From the NCBI RefSeq assembly GCF_009389715.1, contig NC_052395.1, forward strand, positions 3,844,001-3,908,000: a stretch of DNA of 64,000 bases, in the 5' to 3' direction. This DNA is from Phoenix dactylifera. Lineage: Eukaryota > Streptophyta > Magnoliopsida > Arecales > Arecaceae. Position numbers and translations under genes: made by a program. Position 1 is the stretch's first letter. Every line of letters starts with the position of its first letter. Shown here piece after piece: positions 35,118 through 45,709 of this stretch. Below the pieces are notes generated by a model. That model was not told the DNA's origin. It searched no databases and saw nothing but the letters and a program-made list of their open reading frames with translations.

Positions 35118-36089
35118 ACAAGGGTGACCTTATTCAATTGATGGCATAAAAGTTGCTGATGTAATTTTCTTTTGTAAATGGCACGGAAGTAAACCATGCA
35201 AACGCTTTGGGAAGGGAAAGTTTATTGCTTTATGGATCGGAGTTATGTGATCTTAGGGACCACTACGCTCCCTCATGCCGCAGCATGTTCAAAATGACTG
35301 CTGCTCTTTTCAGGTTTCTATGTTGAAGCAACAAATACATGAAGTTTTAAGCGCAACAAATTTGTTGGGATAAGAAAATAAGCATGCTTAGATACTGCTA
35401 ATAGGCAGAGATCTTTTGGTATTTTTTTTAATGTGAAGGGTTTTATCCTGATTAGTTGATTAATCTGTTAGGGTTTGTTGTCTCGGGTCTTGTACCTAGA
35501 AATAAGCCGTAACCCTGTGGTCTGTTCTGGGCCTCTCTCTAGTTAAAAAAAACAAAATTAAAGGATGCCGCATGATCTTAAAAAAAAAAAACATACTCAC
35601 ATAACAAGTTTATAGTCAGGTATTAGAGCAACTACCTTAAATACCATTACTTGTGATGTTGTTTTTTATTAAAAAAACATAATCCCTAGGCTAATATATG
35701 GTCGATGTTTAGCTTAGCTTTTAGTTTTGGGCAATGTACGTTCGGTTTTTAGTTTTCAGTTCTTCTCTAGACATGGAAAAATCTAAGGTGAGGTGTAAAA
35801 GAATAAAGCTTTCCTTGCATGATGAGTCCCGGCAGTAATCCTTTCTATAACGAGTATCGTCTCGCGCAAAGAAGGCATCTTTACCAGAGAAATGAAGACG
35901 CAATTAAAGTAATTGCTTACGCCATCCGTCCCCAGCCCTGCTTCGGGCACGGCTGGCAGCTTACCACCGACCCTCGAGAATAAAATACCTTCATTACCTA
36001 TACGACTTCTTCTCCTTCTTTTTCTTTTTCTTTTTTTTTTTTATTTTTTTACATAAATATTCTTTTAAATATCAAATTTTATTTTTTTA

Positions 36090-36450
36090 AAATTAATAAT
36101 TGCATGCATACTCTCGTAAAACACTTTTTTTTTTTAGTATTCTATCTTTTTTATTTTTATTTTTGCATATATACCCATGTTATCTAACAATATTAAAAAT
36201 TAACGATTTTAAATTAAAATGACTAAAATACTCTTAATGGATAAACATGGATATGGATATAGATCGCGATCTCGATAGCAGAAAAGAAGGCAGGAACATT
36301 AGCGTAATTTCAAAATTTTATTTTATTTTTAATTAATATAAATATATTTTTTTTAACATAGTCAGAACAATCATTATATTAGAGGTATTTGTATAATAAT
36401 AAAATTTTATGGCGATATATGTGTAAATATAAATTTTGGAAGGATTGGGG
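36090..36450 (+). repeat. AT-rich dispersed repeat, copy 1
   Basis: Aligns over about 350 bp with the reverse complement of 56925-57275. Shared stretches include CATATATACCCA, TTAAATTAAAATGACTAAAAT and TTTCAAAATTTTATTTTATT with small differences. The family is not recognised. It is probably a non-autonomous element, given its presence at two unrelated spots. Confidence 0.65.
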
Positions 36451-36663
36451 TGGGAGGGGGAGTTTGGCAATCCTTTTCTCATCAGAAGAGTGTGCACATC
36501 AGTCATATCGATTGGGTATTTGAATAATTTATTAGTCATGACGAGGGTAATCCTGTCAATCAAAGCATACAAATCTGGCTTCTACTAATCCATCCCCATC
36601 AAACAGACCCTCTCTCCCCCCCCCCCTCCCCTGAGCTAACAATCGAATCTTAGGTTTGAAGCA

Positions 36664-36731
36664 ATGATTCTACTGCAGTCCACGTCCCGATTTCTCCTTC
36701 AAATCTTGCAAGGTCGCGTCCAAAGGTGAGA

Positions 36732-36768
<37 letters not shown>

Positions 36769-39700
36769 TCCTACCTTCCTCTCTTCTTCTCTCTCTAATC
36801 ATAGCTCGCTCTCTTCATCGATCGTTTTCTACCAACTGTTTAAAGCTAGCACGGATCGATCTTTTCCACTATTCCACAACCTTCGGTTTTAACGGCTCTC
36901 TTTTCTCACTAAATCAGGATTTTCACGACTCTAGTGATTGCCTTTTTGTACCAATTGATAAAAGAAGATTCAATCTGAGAAAGAAAAATGAATTAGGGTT
37001 TGTGCATCACATCTAGGGTTCCCATGGACCGAAAGATCTATTGTTGTTTACTTTTTTGGTTTAAAATTTTAATACTTGTCCAGTTTCTTGATATCCAATT
37101 ATATCATTGTTTGCAGTCCAGAGAAGGGGGTGGATCTTGATTGCCATTCAGTCGAATTTGGCGATGTCCGCTATCATATACAGGTGATCTAAATGGAAAG
37201 GATTTCTGTGTTTGTGACATCAATTTGATTCTTGAGTTCAAAGATGCGCTTTTTTGGTAATATGTTTGGTGTTGATGAAAGTTCTGGCTGGATTGCAGGT
37301 CTCCATGAAGAAACCTCAAGTGATGGTGCTGTCAGCATCGCTGCCTATTCCACCACCGGAAGCCACTTTTCATAGCGGTCTTCCAGTTGGCGCCATCGAG
37401 GCTATTAAGGCGGCGTATGGGCCAATCGTGCAAATTCTCGATCCTCCGAAAGATGGATATAATCTCACCATGAAGCTCTATTTGTCGAAACTTCCATCAA
37501 ATGAAGGTTCTGCGAGTTTCCTTTCCAAGGTCATTATGAGCTTTTGCTATGAATGGGTGGAAACATAGTAAATCCATTGGTTGATTTCCATTGTGAGGAT
37601 AATTCCTTTCTGTTAGTATCAATTTTTCCCCCTTGATAGAACGTGTGGGTTGGCATTTTGTTGTTGCAGTTCAAATTAACACCTTTTAGGAAATAACTAA
37701 TTGGTTCTTGCTAGTTTGTTCTTATGGTAGTGCTATAATATAATAATTATAAAGCTTAGTCTTAGAATATTGATATCAAATGTTCAATGGAGTTCATAGA
37801 GGCATTCTAAATTTTATTGAGTTGTTTATAAGTTATAATTTTGTTAAGACTTGAACATCTGTGAGGGTACTGCTTGCTTTCAAATTGAAGAAATGTGGCT
37901 TCCCTAATCTAACGAAAGGTTCTGTATGAATAGGTAGAGATTTTGAAGGCACTCTGGGCCCTGAAGGTACAATTGAAGTAAATAAAAGTTGCTAAAACTT
38001 AAGTGGATTGACTTGTGAAATTTAGAGTTGAAGATTGTAAATGGGTCATATGTTGTTAATGATGAGAGAGCTTGAACTTAAGGCAGCATATAAGGCAATG
38101 GTCTGTATTCAAAATGTTCATCTATGGCAAAATTGTGTGTGTCAAACCCTTTGCAGCTTGCATAATCTTGCATAAGTTGTTAGTGCATCTGTGCATTTGC
38201 AAGGACTGGGAAGAAGCAGAAATAAAGCTTTGAAGATAATATCGACCTAAGAATGGCATTTAATATAGGCAGTGCAAAATTTGGAGACTTTGTTTCAACT
38301 TCTGAAGAGAAGGGTTGGAGGACAACGTTGAGATTATGTTAGATAATGAATGAATCGTAGGTTGCTAACATAGTTAAGTTGGGTGAAATTAGATTTTTGT
38401 ACCTTCTAAGAATGGTGTCCTTTTAACTTGTTGCAATCAGTCTACTTTTTTAAAGCCAGTTGGCTGTATTATATGGTCTTGGCTATTTTTGTTATCTATT
38501 GTATCAGGCCTCGAGCAGTTCCCTGACTAGTGAGCTTCCTAACATTTTAGTCACTTTAATTCTATGCCTTTGTATTATGTTGATTTATTATTATTTTTTT
38601 TTAATTTTCTGTGATGCTCCAGAACAAAGGCAAGCACTTTTAGTGAAAATTGCATCTGTGAGAGAAGTTGTGTTAGGGGCTCCATTACGAATGGTCTTGA
38701 AGAATCTTGCATCGAAGACAGTTGCTCCTGATGTTGATCAACTTGTTGCTCTTGTGCATCGGCCTAAGGAATCTTTTTTTCTTGTTCCCCAGGTATAGAT
38801 ATTCTTATATGTAGGTTTCTTACTCTGCTTACTTTGGCATGACATGTCTTGTACCTGCGCTTCACCAAACAAAAGAAAAAGAAAAAAGAAGAAAAGAAAA
38901 GGAATCTTACTTGACCTTGCTTTGAAGTTTGAACTATTCTAAAGTTCTTTGAAAAACTTATTTGTGTGCAGTTCCATGTTTATCTTTTGTCACAGCAGAC
39001 AGTTGGCTTATCAAGTACCGGGTCTTAGCAGAAAATCTGCAGATGGTTTCTGATTTCAAGAATCTATTGTGTTTATATAATGTTAGAGAAATTTTTTATA
39101 GATTAAGAATCCCAGATGCTTCTGTTGATTAATTTCTGACTTGGATTACAACCTAGCCAAGAGTAGTCAAGGTTTTAAAATCATTCAATCTGGTCTCTTG
39201 TAGGCAGAAAAAGTCACCGTGGTGTATCCTATGAGGTTCCAGGATTCGATCGATATTGTTTTGGCAACGTCTTTCTTGCAGGTAAATGGGCCCTTGTAAC
39301 TTTCCAAATATGCATTCAGCATTAATCTTATTTGGTGTGCTGCACAAAGAACTGAATTCCATCTAACATTAGACAAGTGTGCTTTGGGGACAGCTTTGTT
39401 AAATTTAACAGAATGATACAAAGATCTTGCAATCTTTGTATGTAATTTCCTACTAACATTGGTGGTTTTAGAGTACAAGATGGTGCAATTTCATCACTGT
39501 AGTTTTTATGTCGCTATGCTTTCTAAGTTTTATCATGTCAATCAAAGTTTCATTTGACAATCACAACCATGATCCTATCCGTTAAGCATTATCGCAGTTC
39601 TTTGTAGCTGGCTGCATGGATTATTTCACCCTTTTGGGGATTCTTCGCCTTATTTTATACTACTGGCCACAGCCAGTTAGCAATATTCTATTCTTTTTTT

Positions 39701-41416
39701 CCCTTTGTGCCTGCTGGGTTTGGAAGCAATATTATCTAGACTTAAGGCTGATATGAAAATTTTATTTTCAGGAATTTGTGGAAGCAAGGCGTACAGCTGC
39801 ACTTAATAATGCCCCTCCTTGTATGTGGTCCCCATCACCTCCTCTTGAGTTGAAAGGAGCTCCTGCTGAAGCACTAACTGCAAATGCTGGATTTGTTACT
39901 TTCGGTAATGACTGAACATATGACGATGCATTTTTCTTTTCAGTCCTCATTTTTTTTTCAATTCTATGACATTCTTATACGCGCAGTTATTTTTCCCCGG
40001 CATGTTGAAGGCAAAAAACTGGACAGAACTGTCTGGAGTTTGTTGACATTTCATGCATATGTCAGTTATCACGTAAAGGTGATCTTGTTAGCTAGCTTTC
40101 CACTTTTACTTGGCACAATATATAGTTTGTTTGCATATATTTCTTTATAATTTTTACACTCTGATACTTCAAAATTGTGAAATCCACACCCGCCACCTTA
40201 TCTCATGTTAATCTTGCTGGTGCAACCACACAAAATAGAGCCCTTTTAGTAGACTTGATGTTTGTATTTCCAGAATTGTTCACCATACACCATGTGTCCC
40301 CTTCTTTGAAGATGATATAGAATCTTAATATTGTCTTATTGGACCATCGATGTTGTATTTTTTAAAGAATTTTCTTCTTTTTTAATAAATTTCGAGGTGG
40401 GGGAGGGGGGAGGGGCGCACTTTCGCATTTTTTTGGGTTAAAACACTTACCTTTTGTTCAACAGTGCTCAGAAGGTTTCATGCACACCAGAATGAGGCGT
40501 AGGGTGGAGTCATTAATTCAGGTAATGCTTGCAATCCCTGTTGTTGTTTGTGTTGATTTTATGCTCCTTGCTTTTCCATTAAGAAAAAAAAGATTTTATG
40601 CTCCTTCCATGAAAGAAGAACATTGTCTTAAAATGAAATGTTAAAATGAAATGCTCCTATGGTAGCTTTAAAATGAAATGTTAAATCTCTTGTAAAGTCA
40701 TTTCCAGCAGAAATTTCACGGACATCGTTGGAATGTTTGAGAATTTAAGATTGAGTTGAGATAGGATGAAAAATTGCGGGAGGGTGTCTGGAAGGGGAGG
40801 AGACCAAGTATTGCGGCAAGCTGATTTACCTGCAACGGCAGTATTTATTGGGCATTCCGGTGGTTACTGAAAAGTGAAACTGCCTCATTGGATATTATTT
40901 TTTACTAAGGACTAGCTATTGAATCAATTTGGCAAAAAATAATAATATTTGAAATCATGACTAAATAAAATCATCAGTCAAAAGGAGCCTGTTAAAGTTG
41001 TGGTAATTAGTGGAAGAAAAAAGAAAATATGCCTAGATAAATGGTCCGCTAACAGGTGCCTGTTGAAGTTGTGATAAATTAGTTTCTGCTGGAGATTGAA
41101 CCCTTGGTAGGCATGAATTCCAAGGTTTTGAATCAATACTTCTGTCTTTCAACGAAATTTTCCTTATAAAGCTTTGGAAAGGCAGGCATCATCTGTTGCT
41201 TTTTTTTTTTCATGCAACAGGCTCTGGATCGTGCAAAACCAGACACAGAAAAGTCGAAGAAGGTGGTGCAAGGGAAATCCTTTAAACGACTGGTTTGTGT
41301 TATTGCTCTCCTTTTTTTGGGAAAAAGGGACCAATTTTATCCTACAAATCGCTATTAAAGCTTATATCCTTTTCTCTCATTTGATACAGAGTCTAAGGGA
41401 AGCACGTGGCAGTTAA
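36664..41416 (+). CDS. ARPC2A: Actin-related protein 2/3 complex subunit 2 (ARPC2), 10 exons
   Basis: Exons are 36664-36725, 37117-37183, 37299-37506, 38623-38792, 39204-39281, 39772-39904, 39987-40078, 40465-40521, 41221-41292 and 41390-41416. All junctions are GT-AG and phase-consistent and give 321 residues, the usual length of the plant protein (about 320). The N-terminus MILLQSTSRFLLQ, the blocks VREVVLGAPLRMVLKNLAS, VAPDVDQLVALVHRPKESFF and IFPRHVEGKKLDRTVW, and the near C-terminal MHTRMRRRVESLIQ match Arabidopsis ARPC2A (DISTORTED TRICHOMES 2). Together with ARPC4 this subunit forms the core that holds Arp2 and Arp3 on the mother filament; the complex nucleates branched actin. Exon 1 is followed directly by a (CT)n tract inside intron 1. 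The gene looks intact. Confidence 0.96.
36733..36763 (+). repeat. (CT)n microsatellite in ARPC2 intron 1
   Basis: About 15 CT repeats starting eight bases after the first splice donor. Such tracts near plant 5' ends are read on the other strand as GAGA elements, binding sites of BBR/BPC factors. A regulatory role here is only possible. Confidence 0.8.
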
Positions 41417-43306
41417 AATTCACGTCAAGGTTAGGAAGCTAGAAGAAGTGTAAATGGAACCCATTTCTCTATCGACTTTAAGATCTGTTCTTCTCGGGAT
41501 GCCTCTTTGAACCAGCAGTTGGTGCACGGATGCCTCTTATCTTCTTCGTCTCACTAAACGCTTAGGAGAGTAGTTTGAGAAAACACAACAATGTGATTCA
41601 TTTGGAAAATAACCATCCCAACGGACGTTTGCCTGTCAAGCGATGGTGGTGCGCAACCCAGGTACGTTTCACTTTGTGGATCATTTTGCCTTCCCATGTA
41701 GCAAAAAAGGGGTTCTCCACCATTACAACAAGATCAGAACAGGTGATCATTTTGCCTTGTAGTTGCTGAGATACCTTTCGAGGAAAACTGGCTTGTTGCC
41801 TTGCTGCGAATTTGCTTCTTTTCTGCTCTTCTGGGTCTCCGTATCCCCTGTATGGCACGATGGTGACCTTGGTTGTGACACTAAAACGTTCATAAATTAT
41901 TAGCAAGCTTTTAATCTCCTTTCGTATAAATTCCACCTTTTCCCAATTTTTTTTTAAAAAGTGTGTATTGCTCTTTGCGGGGAGAAGTTGCAAGCAAGCA
42001 ATGGAAAAAGTAGCCCTACTATGAAGTAGAGGTAAAATAGGAATTTTGCACTGGAAATGTAGCTGAAGATGTTGAAGACTAATGTGATTTTTTATTTTTA
42101 TTTTTTGCCTACTATTTTTGAGAAATCTTATCGACTATTATAAACGCGCGAGCCTAGTCGGCTTGAAAATCTTGAAAAAGGCTTATTCATATCCCTGCGA
42201 TTGATTGAGCTGGATCGGCTCCCTTAAACAATTTATGTAATATTACTAGAGTGACGGTAATGAAATATTTATGTATTTATTTTCCTTGAAACTAAGATGT
42301 GTCTGTGGATGGTTGGAGCAACAATTATCAATTATCATTTTATAAAATAATAATTCCATTATCAGGTGTTCCATTTTCCTCTCTTCTTCTTCTGGCTACG
42401 TCTACAACTTTTCCAACCCAAGCCTCTTCTTCCCCTCCTATCTGGTTCCAACCTCGGTTCCGCTGCTATGATGCTCGCCCTTTCTCCCCGTCTCCATTAT
42501 TCCATTACCATTCTCTTCTTCGATCTCTGAGCTTCAGGTGGCCATATCTAGTTTTGCCGCATCACCCCGCCTCCTTCCCCTTTATCCGTCTTTACCGCCC
42601 TATATCTACTGTTGCCGTCTGCTACCTTTTTGCCCCATCTTCCTCCTCTTCATCGGCCTCTACCCGTTTCTATCCTTCTCCACTGCCTCCTGAGAAATTA
42701 GGTTGCCGGCTGTGGCATGGGGTCAATTTTTAGATCATGGATCAGTTAGTTGAGTTTTAATTGTGCGATAATTTTGATACCTGGAAAGTATTGATTAAAT
42801 TTTACTTTATACTGTACATACAATGTGGTGAAGACTTGTCTATTGTGAATGGCACGAAAATTTAAAATTTTTCTTCTTTTTCTACCAAACTGTTTGGATG
42901 AACTTGATGTAACTAGGGAGATAGGTGCACATCATTATATATGCTATTCTTCGGACATGGGAAAAATAATGAGGGAACCAGACTAACTTATCATACACGA
43001 TGAATTAAACCGAATTAAGCCCACAATGTGGGCGTAGTGGTGATTTGGCCCTACTATTGCGACTGTTTTCAATTGTCCGTCTTCCAAAAATCGCTCAAGA
43101 AGACAAACTTGCATTACAAACACAAGCACAAAAGAAACGAGAGTGGTGCGACGTTCAAAATGGAGGTGGCGAGTTTATTACGTTCCTCTTCTATAACTTC
43201 CAGTCTCTGAACTAGCTTTATTACAAGCAGGCTACTATAATTAACGAGTAATAACCGAAAGCATCTTCGTTACGAGCATCGACCCTTGCAGAAGCCTTTT
43301 AGTTGT
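41417..43306. other. Spacer between ARPC2 and the seed-maturation gene
   Basis: Begins with the probable 3' UTR of ARPC2 (the sequence after the stop to roughly 41900). A pyrimidine-rich ORF at 42299-42733 shows no motif and strong composition bias and is not called a gene. The last 200-300 bp are the likely 3' UTR of the minus-strand gene that ends at 43307. Nothing else is recognised. Confidence 0.45.
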
Positions 43307-43543
43307 TCACCCGGTGCCGGAGACGCCGAGGTCGGTTTTGCCCTCCTCCTTACCGGCACCAAACACGGGGCCACCCTTGCCGGCGGCATCATCGACCTTG
43401 TCCTGGAGCTTGTCGATCTGGATGGGGCCCTCGTCCTTGTCGGAGCGGAGGTCCGTCCTCGTCCTGTTCTCTCCTCCCTGCACCGACTCGTATGTCGTCG
43501 CCGTCATCGACCCCTTGGGCTGTGCTCCTTGCGCCCCTGACAT
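43307..43543 (-). CDS. Small hydrophilic seed-maturation-type protein, 78 aa, single exon
   Basis: Begins MSGAQGAQPKGSMTATTYES and continues with a Gly/Asp/Lys/Glu-rich sequence, the block DKLQDKVDDAAGKGGPVFGAGK and the end LGVSGTG. Very hydrophilic, with no Cys or Trp, no signal peptide and no membrane segment. It resembles small plant seed maturation proteins (the Arabidopsis At2g21820 type, related in character to LEA proteins), recognised from memory of the TYESVQGGENRTRTD and KGGPVFGAGK blocks. The likely role is protection during seed desiccation. Upstream elements (RY motif, two ABRE/G-boxes, TATA) suit ABA- and ABI3-dependent expression in seeds. Other frames across this GC-rich stretch are also open but lack such matches. 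Confidence 0.72.
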   Translation of the reverse strand: MSGAQGAQPKGSMTATTYESVQGGENRTRTDLRSDKDEGPIQIDKLQDKVDDAAGKGGPVFGAGKEEGKTDLGVSGTG

Positions 43544-43660
43544 AACTTGATCTCTCTGTATCTCCGTGCTTTACCCTGAGCTTTACACACGAACTCCTCC
43601 CCTGAGCTCAGACGGTGATGCCGATGAAGCAGAGAGCCGTTTGAGGCTTTTTCTTCGGAA

Positions 43661-43772
43661 TTTATACTCGGAGAGAGGCTAGCATTTTTGGCCACGTTGA
43701 TGCATGGGCAATGACACGTGCACGCGAGCCGTGGCACTAAATAATATGGACGAAGCTCTTGGTAACACGTGG
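43661..43772 (-). promoter_or_regulatory. Seed-type promoter: TATA box, RY motif and two ABRE/G-boxes
   Basis: Reading away from the start codon on the minus strand there is TATAAA (43661-43666), 118 bp upstream of the ATG; an RY core CATGCA (43701-43706); CACGTG (43715-43720); and CCACGTGT (about 43765-43772). RY elements bind ABI3/FUS3-type B3 factors and ABREs bind ABI5-type bZIPs. Close pairing of the two is typical of seed maturation genes. Confidence 0.75.
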
Positions 43773-43799
43773 ATAACAGCTAAGGATTTAGGCATTAGA

Positions 43800-45709
43800 T
43801 GATATTATTATACTTGGAGGCCACGAGATGACCCTTATCCAGAAATCCAGCCACCCGGGGATTGGACATTGGAAATGTGCTACTGTTTTGGCTAGGACAA
43901 GCAGGAAGCCCATTGTGACAATTCCTTCATTGTCTACTCGGTAAAAAGTAGAATATAGTTTCAGACAACAGTATTCTATCTACTGATAAACTTGCAACGA
44001 AGCCCAAGAGAGCATCGACCGGAACTTGAATCTGTGTCTGGCCAACTGATGCATTTTATGATTCATAATGGTGGTGTAGGCCGCCTCTGGCAGTTCCTTG
44101 CCATCATGTGTTGAGCTTGGCATAACATTCAATCTGCTTCAAGTGATGACAAATCCTCTGAGATGATAAGGCTCATCATTTGATGCATTGAATTCGCCTT
44201 ATTGGATTGAGAAGGACAGCGGCATGATACTCAGAATTTATGAAGGTTTCTTCAGGTTGCAAGTCATCTTCTTCCCAATAGGAAGTGGACTTCTGTCCAC
44301 ACTTGAGTATCCTGTTCAAAATTTTTGGATGATATCTTCTCTGCTGAGCCCCTACATTTTCAGGCAAAATATGAATTGAAAATCTCAGTTGTTAAGGTAA
44401 CCTTGATTCAGCCAGATACATGATCAGAAAAAGGAAAAAGCAACTCCCAAGAGAGAGCGACGGTAAGGCATGCTGATAAAACACGATTACTAGAGTAAAA
44501 CAATGCGTCTGCTGCTGCTGTTTAAAGTCACGTTCCAAAAAATCCAAATCCCAAAAAACTACTTATTAAAATCTGATCAAATATTCCTATAGAATTAAAC
44601 TGAAAATTCTGTAAAAATCGAACCTATTTGAATATTTCTATAGAATTACTAGAGTAAAACAATGCGTCTGCTGCTGCTGTTCAAAGCCACGTTCCAAAAA
44701 ATCCAAATCCCAAAAAACTACTCATTAAAGTCTGATTGAATATTCCTATAGACTTGAACTGAAAATTCAGTAAAAATCGAACCTATTTGAATATTTCTAT
44801 AGGATTTGTGCCTCATAAATGCTTCACATGATCTACAAGTTTTTTTCCCCCTAGAGCAAATAGCAAGAGTACATGCTATAGAAAGAGCATCTAAACTCCT
44901 GATCACTTATTTAAAGAAAAAAAAAAAGAAAATTTAAGACATAGTCTCACTTGGAAGAAGGTTATTATGATAATATAGATTGTATTGCCCTAATAACTTG
45001 GATAATCTCTCTCTGGCCTACCATAGCTATCATTGTTAGGATCTGATGACTGACGACTGGAAAGCTCCCGCATATACATATGCTCCATGTCATAATAAAT
45101 ATCAAGTTCCATATTAATGTTGTCAATTAATATATAGCACCAGTCCTCCGCAAGAAAACTTATTACTGTTATGAATCTCTAACAAAACTATCCTTGAATA
45201 GGAGAGGCTCTAGCATTTTCCAGCATACAACCCAGCATCCAAGAGAGAAGGTGTCAGTTACCAAATAGTGCATCAGAAAATTGCACCGTCCACTTGAGAG
45301 TACAAGATCAATTCAATTATGGAGTTACTGTCACAAATTGGATGAGAGAGTGCTGCTAAATAATTCTTGAGTTCCAGTGAAACATTAACTTTTGCATCTA
45401 AAGCAGAGAAAATTCTCTCCAAAAATTAACAATCCAGTTCCCTGAATCAATGGAGACTGACAAATGTTTCCCTTATTTATTATCAAAAACCTTTCCATCA
45501 CAGTGGAAGAATCACTTTCTGCATGTTGGCCCTACCCAGATCTGCAATCAATAAAAAAGCAGCAGAAAATCAATTAATATTACAACGCGCAACATGAAGG
45601 CACACTCAAAAGAGAAACCAGAAGCAACTACCACATCAGTGACAAATGGAAAAAAATAGCTCACAAGAGTGAAAAAAATCAAAGTACGTTACCGAGAGTT
45701 TACAAACTT
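43800..45709. other. Spacer between two minus-strand genes
   Basis: No gene recognised. Contains the 159-bp tandem duplication at 44487-44805. The right part, near 45400-45709, is probably the 3' UTR of the isocitrate dehydrogenase gene. Small ORFs here are short and without motifs. Confidence 0.45.
44487..44805. repeat. Tandem duplication, two units of about 159 bp
   Basis: AGAGTAAAACAATGCGTCTG starts at 44492 and again at 44651. The two units stay alignable to ATTTGAATATTTCTATAG at their ends with about ten substitutions. Each unit contains CTGCTGCTGCTGTT. Confidence 0.9.

Larger units (their letters stand above)
34312..36663. other. 3' flank of the CCCH gene and spacer to ARPC2
   Basis: The first few hundred bases are probably the 3' UTR of the CCCH gene. 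A MITE-like element (34831-35117) and an AT-rich dispersed repeat (36090-36450) follow. Just before the ARPC2 start there is a C-rich run (about 36613-36629). No further gene is visible. Confidence 0.5.

Noticed and set aside
42299-42733. 144-codon ORF downstream of ARPC2
   Set aside because: Very rich in Ser, Pro, Phe and Tyr because the stretch is pyrimidine-rich; no domain, no conserved motif, no splice structure that makes sense.
43286-43550. Plus-strand ORFs opposite the seed-maturation gene
   Set aside because: The minus-strand frame carries recognisable blocks and a proper promoter; the plus-strand frames are shadows of a GC-rich gene.
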